From positions 1 through 8,255 of the forward strand of contig QHZC01000238.1 of NCBI GenBank assembly GCA_003224515.1: a stretch of 8,255 bases of DNA, in the 5' to 3' direction. This document shows positions 1-5,622 of the stretch, piece by piece. Numbering within the stretch: the stretch's first letter is position 1; each line of letters opens with the position of its first letter. This DNA is from Acidobacteriota bacterium (GTDB lineage: Bacteria; Acidobacteriota; Terriglobia; Acidiferrales; UBA7541). The translations under genes were made by a program, and so were the position numbers. The notes below the pieces were generated by a model. It worked only from the letters and a program-made list of their open reading frames with translations, did no database searches and was not told the origin of the DNA.

Positions 1-2152
1 GAACCCCCGCGTAGATCGTCCCGTTGACTGTTCCGGGCGGAAATCCGGTCACCGCAATGCCGGGACTCAGCCCAAGGTCCCCATTGACCGTGGTCGCTCC
101 GGTGTTGGTGACCGTGGAACCCGCCAGGACCGCGAACGTGGTCGCCGCTCCAAGGGCGACGGGCGCTTGCCCGGCTGGCGTTACGGCGGTGGTAAAGCTC
201 CAGACAAAGTTCGCGGCCAGCGCATTGCCCGCCAGGTCCCTGGTCCCAGTGGTCACCGTGGCCGTATAGACGGCGTTGGGAGCCAGATTGCTTGTCGGGG
301 TCAAGGTCGCAATCTTGCTGATGACATCATAGCCGACGGTTCCTGTTATGGCAGTTCCCCCAGGTCCTGTCACCCTCAAGCTGGCGGTGTTGATCGTTAA
401 AGGATCCATCGCCTCACTGAAGGTGGCGTTGATGGTCCGGTTGATCGCCACCGCCGTGGCCCCACCGGCCGGGACGGTGGAACTCACGGTCGGCGGAGTC
501 GTGTCCGGGGTCGCGGCGGTGGTAAAGTTCCAGCCAAAGTCAGTGACCAGCGCATTGCCCGCCAGGTCCTTGGCCCCAGTGGTTATCGTGGCCGTAAATG
601 TGGTCAGAGGCGCCAGAGCGCTGGCTGGTGTGAAGGTTGCGGTCACGCCGGCATAGCTCACCGTGCCGGCCACAGCCGTGGCCCCTTGCTTCAAGGTAAA
701 GTTGGCGGTGGTGATCGTTACGGGGTCCATCGCCTTACTGAAGGCGGCGGTGATGGTCTGGTTGATCGCCACTGCCGTGGCCGCAGCGGCCGGGACGGTG
801 GCACTCACGAGCGGCCGGGTCGTGTCCGGGGTCACACCGGTGGTGAAGCTCCAGCTAAAGTCAGTGGCCAGCGCATTGCCCGCCAGGTCCCTGGCCCCGG
901 TGGTCACCGTGGCCGTGTATGCGGTCAGAGGCGCCAGAGCGCTGGCTGGTGTGAAGGTTGCGGTCACGCCGGCGTAGCTCACCGTGCCAGCCACAGGCGT
1001 GGTCCCTTGTTTCAAGGTAAAGTTGGCGGTGGTGATCGTTAAGGGATCCATGGCCTCACTGAAGGCGACGGCGACATTCCCGTTGATCGAGACACCCGTG
1101 GCCGCATTGGCAACGATATTGGCCGCAGCAATGGCCGGTGCAAAGGGCGCCGTCACGCCAGTGAAGTTCACCCTCAGGGGAGGGACGGTGAAACTCACGG
1201 TGGGGGCGGTGGTGTTGGGGGTCGCGCCGGTGGTAAAGCTCCAGACAAAATCACTAGCCAGCGCATTGCCGGCCAGGTCCCTGGCCCCGGTGGTCATCAT
1301 GGCCGTGTAGGTGGTGTTGGGTGCGAGACTGCTTAATGGGTTAAAGGTTGCGGTTACGCCAGCGTAGGTCACCGTGCCGGCCACAGCCGTGGCCCCTTGC
1401 TCCGAGGTAAAGGTTACTGTGGTGATCGTTAAGGGGTCCATCGCCTTACTGAAGGTGGCGGCAATCTTCTGGTTAATAGCCACTCCCGTGGCCGCATTGG
1501 CAGGGACGGTGAAACTCACGGTCGGCCGAGTCGTGTCCGGGGTCGCGCCGGTGGTAAAGCTCCAGACAAAATCACTAGCCAGCGCATTGCCGGCTAGGTC
1601 CTTGACCCTGCGTCTAACCCTGGCAGTATATGTAGTATTGGGCGCGAGAGTTCCAGCTGGTGTAAAGGTCGCCGTTACCCCCGTGTAGCTGACAGTGCCT
1701 GCTACCTCTTCGCCTTCGGCGCGGCGACGGCCCCGGCCATCACCCTCATCTTCACCTTCACCTTCTTCATTACTCCCTTGCTTTAGGGCAAAGGTTTCTT
1801 TGGTGATCGTTGAGGGGTTCATCGCCTCACTGAAGGTGACGGCGATTTTCCCGTTGACGGCCACACCGGTGGCGCCCTTGGCAGGGACGGTGAAACTCAC
1901 GGTGGGCGCGATGGCCGTGGTTTGCGAGAAGGCAGAGAGAGCACAGAAGAGTCCGAGACACCAGAGGACCAGGACCGACGCCCACGTCTTGCCGACAAAC
2001 TTTTCTCTAATCTCTCTTGCTCGCTGCTTGAGGTCTTGGCCGGGCTTGACGATGATCGTCGTATATTCGTTCTCAACCTTAATGTTGTCCATCTTCCTCC
2101 CAAGTCCCCGCCAGATGCCACGGTAAATGACCTCGTGGAGTTTTCCTTTCAT
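1..2152 (-). CDS. Secreted multi-Ig-like protein with DUF3494 ice-binding-like domain (C-terminus off window)
   Basis: Reading the minus strand from ATG at 2152 gives 717 uninterrupted codons that run off the left edge, so the C-terminus is missing. Residues 1-56 are polar and basic. Residues 57-75 (WASVLVLWCLGLFCALSAF) are hydrophobic, with a plausible signal peptidase site after AFS (74-76). Five Ig-like domains follow, starting near residues 83, 210, 317, 447 and 554. Each shows PTVSFTVP, then a TFSEAMDP-like strand, VAGTVSYAGVTATFTP, and LAGNALASDFVWSFTT, the pattern of Big_5/SbsA Ig-like domains. From about residue 660, LGAATTFAVLAGSTVTNTG and NGDLGLSPGIAVTGFPPGTV match the start of DUF3494 ice-binding-like domains. 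Domain 1 has an acidic/basic insertion at residues 127-149; domain 3 has a 23-residue insertion at about 325-347. Such proteins are exported; ice binding or adhesion is inferred from the family only. An alternative start is Met21 at 2092. Confidence 0.9.
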   Translation of the reverse strand, partial: MKGKLHEVIYRGIWRGLGRKMDNIKVENEYTTIIVKPGQDLKQRAREIREKFVGKTWASVLVLWCLGLFCALSAFSQTTAIAPTVSFTVPAKGATGVAVNGKIAVTFSEAMNPSTITKETFALKQGSNEEGEGEDEGDGRGRRRAEGEEVAGTVSYTGVTATFTPAGTLAPNTTYTARVRRRVKDLAGNALASDFVWSFTTGATPDTTRPTVSFTVPANAATGVAINQKIAATFSKAMDPLTITTVTFTSEQGATAVAGTVTYAGVTATFNPLSSLAPNTTYTAMMTTGARDLAGNALASDFVWSFTTGATPNTTAPTVSFTVPPLRVNFTGVTAPFAPAIAAANIVANAATGVSINGNVAVAFSEAMDPLTITTANFTLKQGTTPVAGTVSYAGVTATFTPASALAPLTAYTATVTTGARDLAGNALATDFSWSFTTGVTPDTTRPLVSATVPAAAATAVAINQTITAAFSKAMDPVTITTANFTLKQGATAVAGTVSYAGVTATFTPASALAPLTTFTATITTGAKDLAGNALVTDFGWNFTTAATPDTTPPTVSSTVPAGGATAVAINRTINATFSEAMDPLTINTASLRVTGPGGTAITGTVGYDVISKIATLTPTSNLAPNAVYTATVTTGTRDLAGNALAANFVWSFTTAVTPAGQAPVALGAATTFAVLAGSTVTNTGATTVNGDLGLSPGIAVTGFPPGTVNGTIYAGV
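170..1906 (-). repeat. Tandem repeats encoding five Ig-like domains
   Basis: The plus-strand landmark GCGCATTGCC, which encodes GNAL of LAGNAL on the other strand, recurs at 220, 550, 871, 1261 and 1582. The intervals are 330, 321, 390 and 321 bases. All are multiples of three and keep the minus-strand frame open. The 390-base interval is the 321-base unit plus 69 bases, which encode the extra 23 residues in domain 3. The longer 330-base interval is 9 bases above the unit. Strong nucleotide identity between units suggests recent duplication or gene conversion (inference). Confidence 0.85.
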
Positions 2153-2651
2153 CGTTTCCTCCCTAAATTAAGACGGCGGCGTTGTCAAGACACACAAGTA
2201 ATGTTCTGAGCCGGGAGAGTCAAGGGCGGTCCAACTCCGGAAGCAATTAGCTGAGATCGTGTGCTGAGGCGCACGCGGGTACCTTTGGAACGTCATCCCT
2301 CACTCCCATACCAGTTGGGACTGCACGAGATTGCGGTTCCCCTTGCCTCGACTGAAGACGCGGACTAACTCAGCATTGAGGCGGGGGGTACGATATTGCT
2401 AGCTGTGAAAGTCGTCAAAACAAATCTCAAGTATGAATATCCAATTAATACACGTATGACTCTTTCGGGAGGGTGACCAACGATCTTATCAGATCCGAGC
2501 GGCCTGATCGGAGCCCCGGCAATCTGGAAGTGAATGCAGCCTTGCCTGACTCTTGGATCACTCAATCCGCCCTAAACTTCACCTTTCGTCTGCCTGTGGT
2601 TACCGAAAATTCCGTCCGATCTGAAAACAAAGAGGTTCCGATCAATCGTGA
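2153..2651. other. Gene-poor intergenic stretch
   Basis: No convincing gene is seen on either strand. The short open frames here lack recognisable protein features and good ribosome binding sites. It lies between the divergent Ig-like gene (minus) and the transposase remnant (plus), so it should hold the promoter of the former. A TTGACA-like box occurs about 30 bases upstream of its ribosome binding site on the minus strand, but no well-spaced -10 box accompanies it. No inverted repeat that could be the IS left end was identified by eye. Confidence 0.5.
2158..2164 (-). promoter_or_regulatory. Ribosome binding site for the Ig-like/DUF3494 gene
   Basis: On the minus strand AGGGAGG lies 5 bases before the ATG at 2152. 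This supports 2152 over the in-frame ATG at 2092, where a second GGGAGG lies only about 3 bases from its ATG. Confidence 0.65.
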
Positions 2652-2699
2652 GATCATGGTGGCTACCACGATGGCTCTCTTTTCGTCGCCCTTTTTGCT

Positions 2700-3134
2700 T
2701 TGGTAGCCTCCAGTTTTCGAACCCGTGCGGCCCTGCAGGCGGAGATCCTCGCGCTTCGTCACCAACTTGCGGTTCTCCAAAAGAACGCCCCGCGTCGCTT
2801 GCGCTTCCACCGCTGCGACCGATTCTTGTGGATTGTGTTGTCGCGATTCTGGTCCGGTTGGCGGCGATGTCTGCAGATGGTTCAGCCCGACACGGTCCTC
2901 CGTTGGCACCGCAGAGCTTTCGCCTGGCATTGGTCTAGGAAATCGCGCCGCCTTTCCGGAAGGCCAGAAGTTGCCTCGAACATTCGTGATCTAATTCGGC
3001 GCATGAGCCAAGCGAACCCCTTGTGGGGTGCACCCCGCATTCACGGAGAACTGCTCAAGTTGGGGATTGCCGTGGCGCAATCCACGGTGACCCAATATTT
3101 GCCTCGACGCCGCAAGCCGCCTTCCCAGACTTGG
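2700..3134 (+). pseudogene. Truncated integrase-core transposase (N-terminal part only)
   Basis: The frame encodes ALQAEILALRHQLAVLQ, then DRFLWIVLSRFWSGWRR, PDTVLRWHRRAF, GRPEVASNIRDLIRRMS and NPLWGAPRIHGELLKLGI, ending RRRKPPSQTW. This is the N-terminal helix-turn-helix part of a widespread transposase family carrying an rve (DDE) integrase core. Intact members continue past PPSQTW into the catalytic core (a VSVDFF-type strand with the first Asp), which is absent here, so it cannot be active. After codon 3132-3134 the sequence changes to another protein's DNA. The in-frame start is weak: the frame is open from 2652, and 2700 is a TTG. An ATG at 2656 or 2671 in another frame (MALFSSPFLLW) looks like the original N-terminus, suggesting an additional frameshift near 2700. 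No IS ends or target duplication were found. Confidence 0.8.
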
Positions 3135-3300
3135 CCGTCCCGAAGAGCTGGCGGAGCGCCTGGAAGCGAGTGGTTACGACATTCCGGCGAGCGAGGTCGA
3201 AGCTGGAATGGAACTCCATCTTCCCTGCCTGGTGAAAGTCGGTCAGGGCCACAACGGATACAAGACCATCGAACAGTTCTTGCCCGAAGCCGCCCAATGA
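3135..3300 (+). pseudogene. C-terminal remnant of an unidentified protein, joined to the transposase remnant
   Basis: In the frame ending at TGA 3298-3300, about 55 residues look protein-like: RPEELAERLEASGYDIP, then EAGMELHLPCLVKVGQG and NGYKTIEQFLP. The alternating hydrophobic strands around a Gly/Asn turn could be the end of a small beta-barrel such as an OB-fold (inference). The frame has no start of its own: upstream it enters transposase DNA, with a stop at 3088-3090. The 5' part was probably lost when the transposase fragment was joined. The nearby cassette of small genes suggests this was its upstream member. The family is not firmly recognised; phage-type single-strand DNA-binding proteins are one possibility. 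Confidence 0.5.
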
Positions 3301-3320
3301 CCGGCTGCCACACCCACAAC

Positions 3321-3362
3321 TCCGAGTCAGAGAGACGAAAGCCTCTCTGACTCGGATTCTTT
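3321..3362 (+). terminator. Rho-independent terminator-like hairpin
   Basis: A perfect 14-bp stem pairs 3321-3334 (TCCGAGTCAGAGAG) with 3343-3356 (CTCTCTGACTCGGA) around the 8-base loop ACGAAAGC. It is followed by TTCTTTT. It lies 20 bases after the stop of the truncated upstream gene. This implies that the small-gene cassette starting at 3412 needs its own promoter, or that the hairpin works as a partial terminator or processing site. No clear promoter is seen in the 51 bases between. Confidence 0.75.
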
Positions 3363-3411
3363 TACTCCCACCTCGGTCTTCTCCCCCAATCCACAACTTA
3401 GGAGCAAATCC

Positions 3412-3750
3412 ATGCGAATGAACACGCAGGAGGCAGTTTTGTCTGCTTACATCGCGTCAATCGGAAAACGCACGCCGCGCGAAGCTGCTCAAGACGCGGC
3501 TGAACTTTGCAGGCTCGCGAACTCGCTCAATCGCCTGAACGAGATCGCCTGCAACAGCGGTCTCACAGAGCGGCAAGAGCGGCGGAAGCAAAACCTACAA
3601 ATCCGGGTCAAGGCCGTGCTGGAAGGCGCGGGTTTGGTCCTCAACCACTTTGAAAGTGATCCGCGAGGCTACGCCGTGTACCTCAATCTGCCCGATGGCT
3701 CCTACAACAGCTTCGGCGGGCGGGAATGCGGCTACGGCATCGGGAGGTGA
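3412..3750 (+). CDS. Small hypothetical protein of phage/plasmid accessory type
   Basis: 112 residues starting at ATG 3412, preceded by AGGAG 7 bases upstream. The N-terminal two thirds are helical and charged: EAAQDAAELCRLANSLNRLNE at about residues 24-44, then LTERQERRKQNLQIRVKAVLE. The C-terminal part (about 83-112) has DPRGYAVYLNLPDGSYNSFGG and ends CGYGIGR. The last block resembles a motif in small uncharacterised proteins of phage and plasmid gene clusters (RGY..L.LP.G.YN..GG..GYG). No catalytic residues, signal peptide or membrane segment are evident. The stop at 3748-3750 overlaps the ribosome binding site of the next gene, 4 bases before its ATG, so the two are probably translationally coupled. 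Function unknown. Confidence 0.8.
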   Translation: MRMNTQEAVLSAYIASIGKRTPREAAQDAAELCRLANSLNRLNEIACNSGLTERQERRKQNLQIRVKAVLEGAGLVLNHFESDPRGYAVYLNLPDGSYNSFGGRECGYGIGR

Positions 3751-3754
3751 AACC

Positions 3755-4042
3755 ATGTACGACCACGTTGTGACCATCAACAACACCCACTGGCCGGCCT
3801 ACCGAAAACCGGGTGCGACTTTGATTGATCTGCGGATGTTCGATCGGAACGACCGCAGCGCCAAGCCGCGACTCGTTTTCCGGCCCGAGAAATTGCGCGA
3901 ACTGGGAGTACCCGACGCGCTCATCGAGGCTGTTGCAAAGTCTGATCCGCAGGGATTCTTGCTATTTGACGACCTGCCGGATCCGAGGCAAGGAGCGAAC
4001 GTTTCCACCGACCAGACCACAACTGAACAATCATCACCTTAA
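3755..4042 (+). CDS. Small hypothetical protein (95 residues)
   Basis: ATG 3755 is chosen because GGGAGGTG lies about 6 bases upstream. The longer in-frame start at 3650 would overlap the previous gene almost fully and add a low-complexity, shadow-like N-terminus. The protein starts MYDHVVTINNTHWPAYRKPG, continues LIDLRMFDRNDRSAKPRLVF and RPEKLRELGVPDALIEAVAK (about residues 43-62), then GFLLFDDLPD. The tail, rich in Thr, Ser and Gln, looks disordered. No known domain, signal peptide or membrane segment was recognised. It is second in the cassette, 4 bases after the first gene and 15 before the third. Function unknown. Confidence 0.75.
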   Translation: MYDHVVTINNTHWPAYRKPGATLIDLRMFDRNDRSAKPRLVFRPEKLRELGVPDALIEAVAKSDPQGFLLFDDLPDPRQGANVSTDQTTTEQSSP

Positions 4043-4057
4043 ACCTGGAGGTAGCTT

Positions 4058-4318
4058 ATGTCCGAAAAGCCGAATCCTTGCAACCTGAAGCTGGTGATGC
4101 TCTTCGACCCCCGAGACGAGTCGTACAGCATCTGCAGTCACAATCTCAGCGCCGAAGATGCGAGGCAAAAATTGGACGAGCTGCGAGACGAGGGTCTTTT
4201 CGCCGTTATCCTCGATCAACCCTTGCATCATGCAGCGGACAACCCGGATGACTGCACGGCGTGTCGGGCGGAACTCGCATGGCTTCTCGCCGAGAGCGCC
4301 GGTGACCCGCAAGCCTGA
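4058..4318 (+). CDS. Small hypothetical protein with HH...CxxC motif (86 residues)
   Basis: ATG 4058 is preceded by TGGAGGT about 6 bases upstream. The protein begins MSEKPNPCNLKLVMLFDPRD and has a helix rich in Glu, Asp, Arg and Lys around residues 32-45. Further on it has His57-His58 and Cys66-x-x-Cys69 (DDCTAC). These could bind a metal, but two Cys and nearby His alone are weak evidence. The C-terminus (AELAWLLAES) is helical. There is no signal peptide or membrane segment. It is third in the small-gene cassette; 83 bases separate it from the fourth, interrupted gene, with no terminator between. Family not recognised. Confidence 0.75.
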   Translation: MSEKPNPCNLKLVMLFDPRDESYSICSHNLSAEDARQKLDELRDEGLFAVILDQPLHHAADNPDDCTACRAELAWLLAESAGDPQA

Positions 4319-4401
4319 CACGGCAGCGCTGGCCAGCCTTCCTTCCCGTTCCACAAACCCATAACTCACAACAAACGAAGCCAAAAAAGAGGAGGTGCGT
4401 C

Positions 4402-4536
4402 ATGTCGAACGACGCCTATACGCATTACGTCGTCTTGAACGAGATGATTCTCGGCGAGGCCTGCATCATCGAGAAATACCTATTGATCATGATCAATAGG
4501 TATTTTTATGCGGTGTCCCAAACTATTACCGAGTGA
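4402..4536 (+). pseudogene. 5' part of a small gene interrupted by the RIT element
   Basis: ATG 4402 has a near-ideal ribosome binding site (GAGGAGGTG, about 5 bases before). The frame encodes MSNDAYTHYVVLNEM and then ILGEACIIE, up to GAG 4471-4473. From 4474 it enters a palindrome and then the terminal inverted repeat of the mobile element, ending by chance at TGA 4534-4536 after 44 codons. Residues 1-24 therefore look native and residues 25-44 element-derived. Joining at the CGAG shared with 7925-7928 restores a continuous frame to TAA 8031-8033, giving 58 residues. The gene belongs to the same cassette as the three small genes upstream. Function unknown. Confidence 0.6.
4474..4505. repeat. 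Perfect 32-bp palindrome at the left junction of the RIT element
   Basis: Positions 4474-4489 (AAATACCTATTGATCA) are exactly reverse-complementary to 4490-4505 with no loop. The palindrome starts immediately after the CGAG that ends the native part of the interrupted gene. It overlaps the first 4 bases of the left terminal inverted repeat (4502-4505). T continues to 4507, so an RNA copy could fold into an AT-rich terminator-like hairpin. No counterpart exists at the right end. Confidence 0.9.
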
Positions 4537-4537
4537 T
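4502..4537 (+). repeat. RIT left terminal inverted repeat, with outer core site
   Basis: Starts ATTTTTATGCGGTGTCC and contains the core CCAAACTATTACCGAGTGAT at 4518-4537. It matches the reverse complement of 7885-7920 at 32 of 36 positions. Confidence 0.9.
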
Positions 4538-4592
4538 CGGAGAAGCCGTTGAATTCGGGCCGAAGTCACTGCTTAAACGCAATTGGAGTTCC

Positions 4593-4615
4593 CCAATCAC
4601 TCGGCATAGTTTTGG
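4593..4615 (-). repeat. RIT left inner site, inverted copy of the core
   Basis: Read on the minus strand it is CCAAAACTATG followed by CCGAGTGATTGG, nearly the same as the outer core at 4518-4537 but facing it across 55 bases. It ends 5 bases from the ritC stop codon. Confidence 0.8.
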
Positions 4616-4620
4616 CGTCT

Positions 4621-5622
4621 CTACAGCTTGTTCAGGAAGCCAAGGAGTTGGTCTCCTGGTCGATACCGTGTGAATTTGCCCTTCAACGGTTTCGTCTTAC
4701 CGAGCGCCTTCTCCTTCATCGCCAGTGTGGCCTCCAGATAGATTTGAGTTGTTTCGACAGATTCATGGCCGAGCCAAAGGGCGATAACAGAGCGATCCAC
4801 ACCCCCTTGCAGTAGGTCCATGGCCATGCTGTGTCGAAGGACATGAACGGTAACGCGTTTGCCTTGCAACGACGGACAGACCTTGACGGCGGTCTTGACA
4901 TGACGGGCCAACAGATAATGTACGCCGTCGGCGGTGAGACGCGTGCCTCGGGCATTGGGAAACAGGACCTGTCCATCACCGCGTGGGGGTTCGCGAAGCC
5001 AGGCTTTCAGCGCAGTGGCCGTGGGCTTGGCGAGCGGCACACAGCGTTCTTTGCGACCCTTTCCGATCACGCGAACGTGAGCACCGATGCCGAGCGTGAC
5101 ATCCCTGCGTGTCAGCCCGGTCATTTCCGACAGACGAAGCCCCGTCTGCGCCGTTACTCGAAGGAAGGCGTGGTCGCGCCGGCCGAACCAGCTGCGTTGA
5201 TCGGGCGCGGCGAGCAATGCCTCGACTTCCGGACGGGTGAGGAAATGCACCAGTGTCCGCGTAAAGCGCTTGCTGGGAATGGCCAGGACGCGCTGGATCT
5301 GGGCAGCATGGTCCGGCACTTCGAATGCGGCATACCGAAAGAAGGAGTGGATGGCCGTAAGTCGCAGATTCCGGCTGCGTGCGCTCAGCCCGCGATACTT
5401 CTCCAAGTGGTCGAGAAACGCCACGATCAACGGAGCATTGATGGCCTCGAAGGTGAGCAGTGCTGGCTGGGTATGCAGTCGCTGTTGTACAAATTTCAGC
5501 AACAGGCGGAAGGTATCGCGATACGAACTGATCGTGTGCGGACTCGCCTGCCGCTGCTGCATGAGCCGCTCGGTGAAGAAGCGTTCTAACAGTGAAGCGA
5601 GGCTGGTAGGGGTGCTTTTCAT
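4621..5622 (-). CDS. ritC: Tyrosine site-specific recombinase, third gene of the RIT trio
   Basis: 333 residues from ATG 5622 (MKSTPTSLASLLERFFTERL). This start overlaps the ritB stop as ATGA and has GGGAGG about 6 bases upstream; the longer GTG frame to 5781 would lie inside ritB. Residues about 8-115 form the SAM-like core-binding domain (SPHTISSYRDTFRLLLKFV, then LSARSRNLRLTAIHSFFRYA). Residues about 125-300 form the catalytic domain: Arg163 in TGLRLSE, Lys188 in VIGKGRKER, His260 and Arg263 in HVLRHS, His286 in WLGHES, and nucleophile Tyr295 in TTQIYLEA. All six catalytic positions are present. The family cuts and rejoins DNA through a 3'-phosphotyrosine intermediate. It is the last gene of the unit, stopping at 4621-4623 next to the left inner site. 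The long plus-strand frame opposite it is a shadow. Confidence 0.93.
   Translation of the reverse strand: MKSTPTSLASLLERFFTERLMQQRQASPHTISSYRDTFRLLLKFVQQRLHTQPALLTFEAINAPLIVAFLDHLEKYRGLSARSRNLRLTAIHSFFRYAAFEVPDHAAQIQRVLAIPSKRFTRTLVHFLTRPEVEALLAAPDQRSWFGRRDHAFLRVTAQTGLRLSEMTGLTRRDVTLGIGAHVRVIGKGRKERCVPLAKPTATALKAWLREPPRGDGQVLFPNARGTRLTADGVHYLLARHVKTAVKVCPSLQGKRVTVHVLRHSMAMDLLQGGVDRSVIALWLGHESVETTQIYLEATLAMKEKALGKTKPLKGKFTRYRPGDQLLGFLNKL

Noticed and set aside
220..1600. Regular repeats considered as a possible CRISPR array
   Set aside because: The period is 321-390 bases in multiples of three and encodes protein domains; there are no short repeats with unique spacers.
24..2126. A series of plus-strand open frames of 80-140 codons with repeated motifs (ALPARSLAPVV and similar)
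   Set aside because: They are antisense shadows of the continuous minus-strand Ig-like protein; the repeats come from its tandem domains, and they lack ribosome binding sites.
2562..2930. 122-codon minus-strand open frame
   Set aside because: It is antisense to the transposase remnant over most of its length and has no recognisable features.
4831..5589. 252-codon plus-strand open frame
   Set aside because: It lies entirely opposite ritC, whose catalytic motifs are complete; the plus-strand translation has no recognisable domain.
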